From Branchiostoma floridae (taxonomy: Eukaryota; Chordata; Leptocardii; Amphioxiformes; Branchiostomatidae): 30,317 nucleotides of DNA. The DNA lies in assembly GCF_000003815.2 (NCBI RefSeq), contig NC_049990.1, forward strand, positions 1-30,317. The letters run 5' to 3'. Positions 1 through 10,639 of the stretch are shown here, in pieces. The notes under the pieces were generated by a model that made no database searches, was not told where the DNA came from, and saw nothing but the letters and a program-made list of their open reading frames with translations. Within the stretch, counting starts at the first letter, position 1; the number at the start of each line of letters is the position of its first letter. The position numbers were made by a program, and so were the translations under genes.

Positions 1-809
1 TGATTTTTATTGGAGTATCATGAAATGGACCTGGCATTGTAAAATGGATCTTTCCACATTGACTCAAGGAGTCCACAACAGCCCCCCTCCTTCCTGCCGC
101 CTTGTCACAGAACTTTGGTTATAGTTGCGACACTTTGTGCCTCATGTATTATCGGCCGTCCGGACGTAGTAACATCTTGGTCTTCATAAACAGCGCCGAT
201 ACCAGGCCTGGGTCTTGTAATCACCGGGTTTGTCTTGAGCCAAGATTTATTTCATTTATTATCATTCCTCAAAAGTACATTGGCAGGGGGACAAGCTATA
301 CAAGCCTCCCTGAATTGGGTACAATATGTACAATACTTTTACTGAACAGTCATAGTCGAAACGTTAAACATACACGCTATGTGCTATGCAGAATTGTTAT
401 ACAGTCTGAGGGCACAGTGCACGAAAGACTGCTTCAGTCTTTTCGTTCTGGCAAATGGCACTGAGATGATCTGTCTATTTCTTAGTGTTCTTCCAGTAGC
501 TGACAGTCTCTGGGCGGGCACCAGGTCATGTAGTGGGTGTTCAGGGTGCAGCATTGCCTTGAACAGGGAAACAGCAGCTGCTTATCTCCTCTCCTTCAGG
601 GAAGGCAGTTCTATCAAAGTTATGTCAAAGTAACGTTAATGGAGCAGTTTTGAGAATTTGCGACACGCACCACTGGAGTCCAGGATAATTATGCAGCTGA
701 CTTAATGACTTTCTACCGAGGCCCGCACGAGACCTTTATCCTACACAAGTAACACACAGAACAAACTAGGCACGTACCGCAGTCTAACTCAGCTCAACGG
801 ACCGCAAAG
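1..809. other. 5' flank and leader of the plus-strand secreted gene
   Basis: No coding frame here is supported; the open frames present have no signal peptide, domain or splice context. The last ~100 bases before the ATG at 810 probably include the 5' leader of the downstream gene. I see no clear TATA box or repeat. Confidence 0.4.
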
Positions 810-867
810 ATGTGGAAGTTTCTGTTGCTCATCGCGGCTGTGATCGTCTGGCCGGGATCGGCACAAG
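810..867 (+). CDS. Exon 1: signal peptide
   Basis: Encodes MWKFLLLIAAVIVWPGSAQ and ends after one base of the next codon (phase 1). The donor GTAGAG follows directly. Confidence 0.75.
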
Positions 868-3800
868 GTAGAGATAAACGATTTGTGGGAATAACTTTCT
901 TACATAGCAGTATTTCTGGGAATCAAGTGCGAGTTATGACAGAGGTGGGCCATTAGTTGTTTTAACATAAAAATGGAGGTGTTATTTTTGGTGAGCCTGT
1001 CTATGTGTGGCTCAGTCAGTCGAGGGCATCATCAGATGTCAACTCGGGAAGCATGCTGGACCCTCCTTCTCCACTCCTCCCTATCCTCCACCAGTGATCT
1101 TAGTTCACTGAGCTGCGCTGCTCATTCTGTCGAGCCAGGAATCTCGCTTGAGTGTGTCTATAAAGTTAGTTCTCCGCCTGCCAGGTTTTCTCTTGCCCTG
1201 GACCGGTTCCCATAAGATCAGGTCATTTGCCACTAACCCAGGGTGTCGCACATAGTGGCCAGAGAGCTGCACGCGCCTTTGCCTGATCATATCACTTAAT
1301 CTAGGCAGGTTACCCTATAGTGCTGTATTTTTCACATGGTCCTCCCATCACACATTTAGAGCTCTGCTTAGCATTCTGGTGTACATGCCATCCAGTGCCT
1401 TCTCATCCTGTACTGTTAGTGTCCAGCCATACAGCAGCACACACTCAACTGTAGAGACACAGAGGCATCGTTTGAAGTCGTCAGAATTTCCCGACTGCCA
1501 CACTCTCCTCATGCTGTGTACCAACATGCGCTGTAGTCTCTTGCTGCCATGGAAAATGTTCGAGGTGGTTTTAATTTCGCGGCAAATTTGCAACGCGAAA
1601 AGCGCGGACATAAAACCACCGCGAAATTTTCTGCATTTACAGTAGCATCCTGTTGTAAAGCTTCATGACGAGTGATATCAAACTGATTCCCCTATAACTA
1701 TCGGGGTTTGTCTCCCGTTTTCGGAACTGCAACAATGATGAGTGTTTTCCAGCGCTCCGGTAGCTGGCCAGTGGAGAAAGCTTGTTGATGAAACCCAGGA
1801 ACTAGGGCTGGGTACCGGTACAGGAAATTCAGGTCCAGGTCCTGTTCAGGTCCAAAGGATCAGGTCCAGGTCCGGACCTGAACCTGGACCTGATACAGTA
1901 TGACTCACATACCTATGGTCCATTTCACTACATAGAAATCTGTTTGGTAGAGTATTAGACTTACACTGGCGTTTTAAAATCCCACAACGCTAACTGCACT
2001 TGTACGATTGGATGTAAAACTTGGTAGAAATTAGCATAAACTCTACTCTTGACTACTTCACTATTGTTATTTTCTTCCACCTGCAAGCGCCAAAACGTGT
2101 GAATGCTTGATGAAATAATCTGTAAATTTTCTAATCGATCCAACATCCGGTCCACCTGATTTTTTCAGGTCCGGTTTTGTACCGGTACGCTGCACCGATA
2201 CCCAGCCCTACCAGGGACACATCGTCTAGACCAGCATACCTAACGCTGATGAGTGGGTTTATCTGTTTGAATGCGTTTTTGGATATCTGTGGACAGCATA
2301 AACTAAAAGCCGCTGGATGGATTGTAATGATACTTGGTATGTAGATAGTTTTGGGAAAGCAAGGTTGATGGTTGCTTTTGTGTCTCCTGGTGTTTTTTCT
2401 TGATACTACATCAGAGCTTCCAAATTTTCTTGAATTTATGATCTTTTTGATCCTTTTAATCTTTGACCAAAAGCTTCTTGATCTTTTGGGGTGCCGATAT
2501 CGTTTGATATCTGACGAAAGCTGCCTCCGTAGCTTGTTCTGAACTGCAAGGGTTTAGTCATAAACTAATTTAAGAATAGATTACGCTAATTACAACATTG
2601 TTTCATAATCTCTAGAATACACTCTGGTAGTGCGGACAGGGACACATCATCAGTGAGGAACCCGGGGTCATTGGGTGTTTCAGGTCTTTGATCATCATAC
2701 ACCCCGACCTGTGTCCGTATGGCTTCCACGGTTCCCCCCTACGGAACCACAACCAACGTGAGGCTTTCTCTGCAGCCTCCAGAATATCCCTGATGGAGTT
2801 CCAAAGCGGGAAACCTCTGACTCCAAGGAGTTTTAACACATAAGTCAAAGATTGCCCTGCGAAACCCCGGCAACCAAACCTCCACTGGTACACACCGGGC
2901 TCTCCACCCCTTACTCTGGCTTTGTACTACCAGCTCGGCATACTTTGCCCTCTTCCGTTCGTTGGCTTCACTTATCCGCTCCTCCCAGGGAACAGTTAAC
3001 TCCAGCAGAACCAATTAAACAACAAAAGCAAATGTGCAAAAATATCTCACACCTGATATCTCTCACCGTACACCTGTTGTTTATTTATTCTCATGAACAC
3101 TAATGCAAAAGTATAGCGTATGAAGTAAACACATTTCATAAGATGTCTAACTTTTCTAAGACCAACAGGTGTACCTGACCACGATTGACAACTGGTCCTT
3201 TTGGAAGATTCGTGCGACAGGCCCGATGACCAATGCCAACGTGAAGGCCACGTGTAAAGCGGCGGGGATGAAGTTACCGTGCTACCGGAGGGGGAGGGAC
3301 AAGTGGGGCTGGTGGGCCCCAGGCTGCATCAAGTTTCACCATGCCGAATACATAACGCTCAATGCTCTCTCCGGTGAACTGTGTGGGCGCACGAGCGGGT
3401 ACGGCAGTCGGTGTCAGCCGCTTGATGAAACCTTTGTGTACGCTGCTGGCCGGGACAGCGCTTTCGGAGTGGAATATATGTCTGACAACGCTGTTCTTGG
3501 CCTGAAAGGAGCGAATTACAACAACATGTACGCGCTGTGTGCAGGTGAGGATGTTGCATAGAAATTGTTTGTTTGTTTGTTTATTCAGTTTCCACATACA
3601 AAATGATAATAGATACAGAAGAGAATAAAATATAATACAGGTGCAGGGGGAGGGAAAAACCTTAACGGTTTATGCTGTGCCCTCCTCCTCTATGCTTATA
3701 CAAAATGTATGATCAATGAAATCATAATTAACAAAGAAAGAACTAGCACATGTTATAATTATACAAAAGATGTACGATCAGTGAAATCAATAAATAACAA

Positions 3801-4736
3801 ACATAAGTAACTAACACAATCATATGTTATAATGATACAACAAAAGATGTATGATCAGTGGATCAATAAATAACAAGGAGAAGTAACTAACACAGTCATA
3901 TGTTATAGTAATACAAAAAAGAAAATGTGTGATCAATGAAATCAAATGATAATAGCAATATGAATTAAGAAATTGTTTCCCAAGCCGATGTCATTGAAGC
4001 AACTTCGATTTTTTTTTCGGGATGGTGGGAGATATCCAACATTTATTTCCATAAAGGACAGAATATACATAAACTTTGAATGCATATAATAGTTTAAAAA
4101 ACTAAGCAATCATCTTTATCATAACAATTGACTTTTTTTAATTAAAAACAAAAACAAAAATGGTACATTTGTCAACCACTAAGACTAGTGTTTGTACAGT
4201 CGAGTACTATTGCACATGGAGGGATAACATATACTGGTGTGTCTGGACGAATTACATGTGTAACTTAACATGCAGTACATGGGCAGTGGAACAGTCAGGA
4301 AAGACAAAGTCTGTTACTACACTATGATCAAACATGGAGTAGTGTAACAATAGGTGGGGTTCATGCCAAAATATCAATAGTAAATTTGTACAATTAATCT
4401 ACATTGGCTGTCAGTCTACCGTTCTTCAAGGTCCTTTTCAATGACATTAAAGAGGTTAGTTATGCACAGGTGTGGGTCAACAATTGACTTGGCTGAGATG
4501 GGACGGGGCTGGGAGGGGTAAACATATATAGCAGTGGACAGCACTTCAGTCGGAAGATTCGTCTCGGTCTGTATCTTGTGTTTGGGCAGAAGAAATGACC
4601 AACTTGATGTGAAAAACTCTGTTTCCAGCCCCTACGTGTGCCAAGTCTCCATGCGCACATGGCACCTGTACTGATGATGTCGGGAGCTACACCTGTAGCT
4701 GTGAGAACGGCTGGACAGGACAGGACTGCGATCAAG
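810..4736 (+). CDS. Secreted six-cysteine-domain plus EGF protein, 5' part (3 exons)
   Basis: Exons 810-867, 3161-3544 and 4629-4736 join in frame, all at phase 1. Exon 1 is a signal peptide: start Met, Trp-Lys, a run of Leu/Ile/Ala/Val, then Pro-Gly-Ser-Ala-Gln as a likely cleavage site, with donor AAG|GTAGAG. Exon 2 is used from the AG at 3159-3160, because the alternative AG at 3167-3168 meets a stop at this phase. It gives ~127 residues with six cysteines, starting VYLTTIDNWSFWKI and containing NANVKATCKAAGM. I recall similar domains in predicted amphioxus EGF/lectin proteins, but this is unverified and I cannot name the fold. Exon 3 is an EGF repeat. No later exon or stop codon was found before the peptide cassettes start near 4.9 kb, so the gene is either truncated here or continues past a very long intron. 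Likely an extracellular protein; role unknown. Confidence 0.72.
1105..1611 (-). pseudogene. Non-LTR retrotransposon, C-terminal reverse-transcriptase region remnant
   Basis: Read on the minus strand, 1611-1348 gives a segment with RVWQSGNSDDFKRCLCVSTV then LLYGWTLTVQDEKALDG, and 1290-1105 continues in another frame with QLSGHYVRHPGLVANDLILW and GKRKPGRRRTNFIDTL. These match the pattern I know from the C-terminal ends of non-LTR retrotransposon polymerases (VESVLLYGCETWTL, then a GRR.. tail). The usual Cys-Glu-Thr after YG is missing and the frame is broken, so it is dead. It lies in intron 1 of the secreted gene. Confidence 0.65.
1645..2310 (-). pseudogene. Non-LTR retrotransposon, N-terminal reverse-transcriptase remnant split by a MITE
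   Basis: Minus-strand reading of about 1800-1650 gives LPERWKTLIIVAVPKTGDKP followed by a degenerate YRGISL-like stretch, the usual start of non-LTR reverse transcriptases. Sequence beyond the nested element (about 2300-2215) gives KQINPLISV and AGLDDVS, matching the linker before it. The catalytic core between this piece and the one at 1105-1611 is deleted. Probably one element. Confidence 0.55.
1805..2208. mobile_element. MITE with GGGCTGGGTA termini and TA target duplication
   Basis: The left end GGGCTGGGTACCGGT (from 1805) and right end ACCGATACCCAGCCC (to 2208) are inverted copies with one mismatch. Both are flanked by TA (1803-1804, 2209-2210), as expected of a Tc1/mariner-type insertion. 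The 404-bp body has no coding frame and contains an AGGTCCAGGTCCGGACCT palindrome near 1862-1880. A related sequence lies at 25985-26253. Confidence 0.7.
2612..3014 (-). pseudogene. Retroelement protein remnant (ELTVPWEER / ASRWLW motifs)
   Basis: One frame (3014 downward) reads LELTVPWEERISEANERKRA then KYAELVVQSQSKGWRARCVP. After a frameshift near 2885 the other reads RFGCRGFAGQSL then AAEKASRWLWFRRGEPW. From memory this order of motifs recurs in retroelement-encoded proteins of marine invertebrates. The frameshift and the isolated position in an intron mark it as a dead copy. The element class is not certain. Confidence 0.55.
3161..3544 (+). CDS. Exon 2: six-cysteine extracellular domain
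   Basis: Acceptor CTTTTCTAAG and donor GTGAGG bound a 384-bp phase 1-1 exon. The translated domain is tryptophan- and glycine-rich, with cysteines in CKAAGM, LPCY, PGCI, ELCG, SRCQ and ALCA, allowing three disulfides. Being a symmetric exon, it could be shuffled as a module. Confidence 0.75.
3559..3690 (-). repeat. Possible LINE-like 3' end with a CAAA-rich tail
   Basis: On the minus strand the sequence ends AACTGAATAAACAAACAAAC, a 3'-end style simple tail with an AATAAA signal. No coding part is attached. It begins only 15 bases after the donor of the six-cysteine exon. Confidence 0.35.
3695..3950. repeat. AT-rich tandem repeat, about 75-bp period, 3-4 copies
   Basis: Copies share ATGTATGATCAATGAAATCA, then AATAACAA, AACTAACACA and CATATGTTATAAT. 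Copy boundaries fall near 3695, 3770, 3848 and 3925. No function is apparent. Confidence 0.65.
3951..4628. other. Intron 2, no further gene seen
   Basis: Mostly AT-rich intron. An ACATATATAGC stretch near 4520-4530, about 100 bases before the EGF exon, could act as an internal TATA box, but there is no supporting start codon. Confidence 0.35.
4629..4736 (+). CDS. Exon 3: EGF-like domain
   Basis: A 36-codon phase 1-1 exon after TTTCCAG, ending CAAG|GTTAGT. It contains [20 protein letters not shown] followed by a Gly-Gln-Asp-Cys end, the classic six-cysteine EGF pattern. It lacks the leading Asp-Ile-Asp-Glu calcium motif, unlike its near-twin on the minus strand at 20317-20427. Confidence 0.85.
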
Positions 4737-4934
4737 GTTAGTAATGCTTTCCTTCAATATCATAAATTCTAACTGCTGTTGGCATGCAACGAGGCACTTT
4801 CAATAGAAGATATATTTGTTTGTCCCTGCAAAGTCGGTATGATGGGAACATGGGGTTTTCGTTACTCTCGAAGCAGAGGTTGATAGGAAAATCTCTAGGC
4901 TACCTCTCAAAACATATACACAGCTCACAATTTG

Positions 4935-5215
4935 GCAAGAAACTTGAGTTACTGAACCACAAAAAAAGTATGATTTATTCCTACATTTAACTCATGGCAA
5001 AATGGCAAGCATGAAGTACTGCAAACAAAAAAGTAACGAAAAGTAGAAGCAAAAACCTTCCCCACTGATGTATGCATATTCAATAACTATGGCAATAATA
5101 CCAGCATGGCGCTGAAAACCTTCAAACATCCAATTTTGACAAGCTCATTTTTGTCGCATCCGGTTTTGGAAATACCCACACAACAGAGTTGTAATGGAAA
5201 GATGCACAAATTAAT
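4935..5215 (+). repeat. U repeat, copy upstream of gene A
   Basis: Shares TACTGAACCAC, CAAACAAAAAAGTAACGAAA, TTCCCCACTGATGTATGCAT, AATTTTGACAAGCTCATTTT and CCACACAACAGAGTTGTAAT with the units at 9080-10515 and 13240-13690. It has no coding frame. Every cassette has at least one U unit before its promoter. Confidence 0.7.
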
Positions 5216-5494
5216 ACCCATTATCATTACCATTACTGTATCACTTCCCACTTCTTGGACAATCAGTTAAAACGGATTGATGTATGTTAATGTACTCGGA
5301 ATTAATCTACGGGCACAAGTGACCCAGTGCAAAAGGAAACGGCCAGCAAAAGTGTATTATGAGCCCCAAAGGGGCCAGAGAGTCTGCTATGGTGGGTATC
5401 AATTCAGCAGAAGCTCCACTGCGAACTTTCAATAACCTCATCATTTTTCACCATCTGCTTACCATCAACTCATTATATGATTAGATCATTAGAT

Positions 5495-5542
5495 TGTACA
5501 AACACATCAAATAATACATAAAGCCGACAGTCCGGCTGACAT
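5495..5542 (+). promoter_or_regulatory. Degenerate core promoter of copy A
   Basis: Aligns with the B and C promoters: GTACAAACACATC (forkhead-like), then TACATAAAG where the other copies have TATAAAG or TATATAAG, then GCCGACAGTCCGGC. The weakened TATA fits a decaying copy. Confidence 0.55.
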
Positions 5543-5602
5543 CAAGGCACTTGAGCTCCAGACCTATAAGACCTTCAGCTCAGCCGCACTGCCGAGTTCA
5601 GG

Positions 5603-7562
5603 ATGAAAACCTCCCTGGCGATGTTAAACTTGGGTTAAGGATCTCTCTATGTCCTTAGAAAGCCCATGTTGAAAATTGCGAATCATCTACCCCCCTCCCC
5701 CCCCACACACACCAAAAAGTCACCATCTACCCCCCTCCCCCCCCACACACACCAAAAAGTCACCGCTTTAGAAGCCTGCGAAGGAGGCTGAAATAGATTA
5801 TATTTCTTGATGTCGCACAACTCTAAAATGTTGACTGAAGGTTACTTTCGGCTCATTCGTACTGTGTGTGTGGAGTTATAGTGAACATCTATTTTTCATC
5901 TTTAAGCTATCTGTCTTCTTGACATGTATGTAATATGGTTGTTGCACTAGTGTTAGGAGCAATCTAATTGCTGTCTTATTCATGTATATGTCAACTGGTT
6001 AAGAAAATACTATAATGGCTACAATAATCTATAAAAACACACAAAATGTTAACGTTCATAAGTGATTTCAAATATATAATCACCTGTTTTGGACAAGACT
6101 GTATCTAACACATTTCCACCTTCCAATGACAAATTACACTTGGTGGCAGCGGTGGAATACAAAATTGATCTTTGAATGATTATGTTTGATCTCAGAGCGT
6201 AACGCTGAGACTACCCGTGTATGTCCTGTTTGGGCCGTGTTCTAGATATCCAGGACGCGTCGTCCTGCTCAGGCCGTGTTCTGGATATCCAGGATGTGGT
6301 CTAAGCCGTATAATATGTGGGGAAGGACAACCTCAAGCCAACCGTTCACACTTACGCCACATCTTCAGAAAAGACGCTGGAGCCGCATGTTCCCTGTTTA
6401 GGAACTTTATTCGAACCAACACACAACAAACTTCAGGGGAGGGGCTGCTAAATCGAATTGCCCATTCCCTACATGGTTAAGCCATGTCAAACAATCACTT
6501 AAAAACACATTTACCTACATTTCAAACCTCAAGTCTTTACCCCCACTGCAAAGCTGGATTTGTTAGGTTTGTTTTGGTTCAAAAAGCCCGAGTTCAACTC
6601 CGGTATTTTAACGAGCTAGCCTACAGCCAGATGATTGTCATGATGTCAGGATTGCACCCCCTCCCCTAATGGATCAGTCCATGTGCCAGTCATGAATATG
6701 AAGGTCACTCATAGGTCAAAGCATGCCAAAGGTCACAATTTTTGGCAAGATTTTAAAAATATACATGCTTCAGTCACTCTTGCAGAAACATAGACCTTTG
6801 TGATCGAAATTTGCCCAGGGAAAAAAATTCATCTAAAAGAAACAGGCTAAGGGTAGGCACCGGGCACTTTCTGCGCAGCTCCGGAAAACAACTCCCTCCC
6901 CATAAGGATGTGACCTAAGCCGTGTTCTGGATACTGGCGGGATATGGATGCAACAGTCCCCTTCATTGCTCCACGCACATTTTGTGACAGCGATGTGATA
7001 CGAAATTGATCCTTGAATGATTATGTTTGATCACAGAGCAGTCGCTGCTGGCCCGGGCCGCATACTGGCCACTGATGAGAAGGCCAGGGAGCTGGACAAA
7101 TTGGAGGTGAACCAAGTGATGACGCATAAGGAATAGAGAAAAAGTAAGACAGTGCAGATCATTTTTGTTCAAGATTATGTTTTCCTCACAATCCTATATG
7201 ATACATCTTTTTTAACGTGGGAAACACATATATAACGCTTTGATAAGGATTTGATGTTCTGCTTATCATGTCATATCATGATGGACATAAAGAAGGAATG
7301 GCGATTCTTGCTAACTTGTGGTTTGCTGTCTCATTCATATACATGTGTTGTTTTATCGGTAACGTACCTGCCTACAATGCAATCGTTTTTGTGTAAATGA
7401 AGCAACGTTAAATTCGTATAAGACAGAGGCAAAGACTTATAATTTTGGCACTGCCTGTATTTACCTTTTTTCCTAAGTTGTTCGCTATATGTACCTTTTC
7501 AGGACCTCTGCGTGGACCATGAGATCAGTCACGTCATCATCAATTATAATAAGGATAAATAA
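5603..7562 (+). pseudogene. Small secreted peptide gene, copy A (broken)
   Basis: The start context and first codons MKTSLA match copies B and C. A deletion then joins the signal peptide to intron sequence and gives a stop after about 11 codons. The exon 2a equivalent (from 6196, after GATCTCAG) reads RNAETTRVCPVWAVF and hits TAG where B and C have the TGG tryptophan codon. The exon 2b equivalent (7037-7143) keeps ATDEKARELDKLEVNQVMTH, but in a frame that does not fit the phase-1 splice. The exon 3 equivalent (7503-7562) is well kept. Exon duplication is already present here, so it predates at least part of the cassette triplication. Function presumably lost. Confidence 0.6.
5684..5763. repeat. 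Perfect 40-bp tandem duplication, C-rich
   Basis: The unit starting CATCTACCCCCCTCCCCCCC and ending CCAAAAAGTCAC occurs twice back to back (5684-5723, 5724-5763). It lies in the intron of copy A. Identity is complete, so it is recent or an assembly slip. Confidence 0.85.
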
Positions 7563-8432
7563 GAGATAGTGTCTGTTTTCTGTAATTAAGGGATAGTGTC
7601 TGTTTTTCTGTAATTAAGGGATAGTGTCTGTTCTTCTGTAATTAAGGGATAGTGTCTGTTTTCTGTAATTAAGGGATAGTGTCTGTTTTTCTGTAATTAA
7701 GGGATAGTGTCTGTTCTTCTGTAATTAAGGGATAGTGTCTGTTTTTCTGTAATTAAGGGATAGTGTCTGTTCTTCTGTAATTAAGGGATAGTGTCTGTTT
7801 TTCTGTAATTAAGGGATAGTGTCTGTTCTTCTGTAATTAAGGGATAGTGTCTGTTTTTCTGTAATTAAGGGATAGTGTCTGTTCTTCTGTAATTAAGGGA
7901 TAGTGTCTGTTTTTCTGTAATTACCGAGATAGTGTCTGTTTTTCTGTAATTAAGGGATAGTGTCTGTTTTTCTGTAATTAAGGGATAGTGTCTGTTTTTC
8001 TGTAATTAAGGAATAGTGTCTGTTTTTCTGTAATTAAGGGATAGTGTCTGTTTTTCTGTAATTAAGGGATAGTGTCTGTTCTTCTGTAATTAAGGGATAG
8101 TGTCTGTTTTTCTGTAATTAAGGGATAGTGTCTGTTTTTCTGTAATGAAGGGATAACGTCTGTTTTTCTGTAATTAAGGGATAGTGTCTGTTTTTCTGTA
8201 ATTAAGGGATAGTGTCTGTTTTTCTGTAATTAAGGGATAGTGTCTGTTTTTCTGTAATTAAGGGATAGTGTCTGTTTTTCTGTAATTTAAGCGCTAGTGT
8301 CTGGTTTTTCTCTAATGAGGGGATAGTGTCTGTTTTTATGTAATGAATGGATAGTGTCTGTTTTTGTGTAATGTCGGGATAGTGTCTCTTTTTATGTAAT
8401 GATGGGATAGTGTATGTTTTTCTGTACTCTGT
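7560..8432. repeat. 28-bp minisatellite, about 31 copies
   Basis: The unit is ATTAAGGGATAGTGTCTG followed by TTTTTCTGTA, 27-28 bp long. It varies between TTTTTCTG and TTCTTCTG, which alternate in the first half, and decays in the last five units. It starts at the stop codon of the exon 3 equivalent of copy A. Copy B has only one unit at the matching place (12564-12590). There are no spacers, so it is not a CRISPR array. Confidence 0.95.
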
Positions 8433-8728
8433 ATGTTTCTCGGAGTCTTTAGTAAAAGTTTTGATTAAAAATTTGGGCATCTGCACGTCGGTCTTGAAAC
8501 CCTTCTTCTTTTGCTAAGTGTTCCGGTTTCTTTTACGTGCAGAGGTGTATCGTTTGTTGCTTGCACCTAAAGCTTCCTCTTATGTGCTCATATCCGCTCG
8601 CTAATCATCTCCCTCAAGCTTTCTAATACTATCTTTTGCAACATGTCCCTATGATTTTCGCCGGTGTCAGATATGGGGGGACATAGAGTGCGTGTGAGTT
8701 TCACATTGTGATATTTATTGTTATAGCG

Positions 8729-8731
<3 letters not shown>

Positions 8732-8797
<66 letters not shown>

Positions 8798-8818
8798 GAG
8801 GGAGAGGGAGAGGGAGAG
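8732..8818. repeat. GA microsatellite
   Basis: About 87 bases of (GA)n interrupted by AC, TG and GGGAGA variants, within the 3' flank of cassette A. The matching flank of cassette B (around 12850-12990) lacks it. Confidence 0.95.
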
Positions 8819-9079
8819 TTGGATCGTTTTAAAATACAACCGATAAAGGTAACCCCGTGGAAAAGGGTGACTTACCGTTGATTGTACATTTTAGCTACTA
8901 CCTCTGATATTCCTCCAATTTTTTGGGTCATGACAAACTGTACCGTTACTTTGCGATCGTACTTGTGTATTTCTAACACTGTACTAGACTAGAGTTTGCT
9001 TGTACTGTTCAGTACAAACCTGGTGTGTTACGCATAGTGCAGTTTACCGGGTTTGCAAAAAAAAGCTATGTGTGTTCCA

Positions 9080-10515
9080 TTTTATCATTAAAGCGCAACT
9101 CCGATCATTTTAATGCAATACCTCTTCGCTAGCCAGACTGGACTCCAAACTGTCTCTCACTAGAGGAAATAAAGTCGACATTGTTGCTGATATCAAGACG
9201 CTTGATCTACTGAACCACGAAAGAATTCATGCACACATTTAGAGAATACCGTAAACGTAAGAATAAAGTACCGCAAACAGAAAATTATGAAAAACCTTCC
9301 CAATTGATGTATGCATACTCAAGTAAGCCAAAATAGGTCAATAGTGCCAGCATGCATGGTGGGTTCAAACATTCAATTTTGACAAGCTCATGGTCAATTT
9401 TGTCGTATCCGGTTGTTTATTTAAACGATCACTGAATATGGAAGTACCCACAGATCACAGCTGTGACGGAAGGATCCACAAATTAGAATACAACACCTAA
9501 AGACTTTCAACTATGTTTGTTCCTTTTTTATCATTGAAGCGCAACTCCAATCATTACATATGTAATACCTCTTCGCAAGCCGGATAGCGACCGGACCGGA
9601 CCATAGCTAGCAAGGCTGGGCTCCTGTTTACCTCTCAAGAGGAAAAATAAAGTCGACATTGTTGCTAATTATCAAGACACTTGAGCTACTGAACCACGAA
9701 AGAATTCATGCACACATTTAGATAATACCGTAAGCGTAAGAATAAAGTACCGCAAAGAGAAAATTATGAAATACCTTCCCAATTGATGAATGCATACTCA
9801 AGTAAGCCAAAATAGGTCAATAGTGCCAGCATGCATGGTGGGTTCAAACATTCAATTCTAACAAGCTCATTTTTGTAGTATCCGGTTGTTTATTTAAATT
9901 ATCACTGACTATGTAAGTACCCACAGATCACAGTTGTGATGGAAAGATCCACACATTAGAATACAAGACCTAAAGACTTTCAACTACGTTTGTTCCCTTT
10001 TATCATTGAAGCACAACTCCGATCATTACATATGCAATACCTCTTCGCAAGCTGGATAGTGACCGGGCCGGACCGTAGATAGCAAGGCTGGGCTCCTGTT
10101 TACCTCTCAAGAGGAAAAATAAAGTCGACATTGTTGCTAATATCAAGACACTTGATCTACTGAACCACGAAATAATTTATACATACATTTTGATCATACC
10201 GCAAGGCGCAATCGTAAAGTACTGCAAACTGAAAAATAACGAAAAGCAGAAGAAAGAAACTTTCCCCATCGATGTATGCATATTCAAGTAAGTCAATGGG
10301 TGAATAGTACAATCATGGTTCAAACATTCAATTTTACAAGCTCATTTTTGTCGTATCCGGTCATTCATTTCGATGCTCACTGAATATGCAAGTACCCACA
10401 CAACGGAGTTGTAATAGACGGAATCGCAAATTAGAGCACAACATAAAAAGACATTAGGCTTTAAGTGCTCTAATTTTTGTTATTGAAGCGTAACTTTGAG
10501 CATTAGAAATGGCTG
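9080..10515 (+). repeat. Three tandem U units upstream of gene B
   Basis: Units start near 9080, 9528 and 10000, each marked by ATTGAAGCGCAACTCCGATC or a close variant. Each contains AAGTCGACATTGTTGCT, ATCTACTGAACCACGAA, ATGTATGCATACTCAAGTAA and GTATCCGGTTGTTTATTTAA. Periods are about 450-515 bp. No open frame is shared between units, so a coding role is unlikely. Confidence 0.85.
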
Positions 10516-10639
10516 CCACCATCTCTTCTGGTCTCGGGACGGGGTACGAAAAATAGTCACAAACTCCAAAACAAGAATCAAACAGATACAGCCCATAGTC
10601 CATGCATATGTAGTCTGCTTAAAACGTCCGGACAATAGT

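Larger units (their letters stand above)
4935..9062 (+). repeat. Tandem cassette A (decayed copy)
   Basis: First of three tandem copies of a composite unit: U repeat (4935-5215), promoter (~5490-5540), exon 1 (5603 on), exon 2a-like (6196 on), exon 2b-like (7037 on), exon 3-like (7503 on) and a 3' flank. The flank includes the CATGACAAACTGTACCGTTA motif near 8928. The other two copies are 9080-13230 and 13240-17140. Boundaries are approximate, judged by eye where similarity starts and stops. Confidence 0.7.

Noticed and set aside
102-633. Two overlapping plus-strand frames before the signal-peptide gene
   Set aside because: No domain, no codon pattern and no splice context; likely chance.
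7560-8432. CRISPR-like regular direct repeats
   Set aside because: Units are contiguous with no unique spacers, and the context is an animal genome.
8202-8486. Minus-strand open frame with repeating HYP.I..KQTLS-like peptide
   Set aside because: It is the translation of the 28-bp minisatellite; the period is not a multiple of three and the peptide has no other support.
8588-8839. Minus-strand serine/leucine repeat frame
   Set aside because: Translation of the GA microsatellite.
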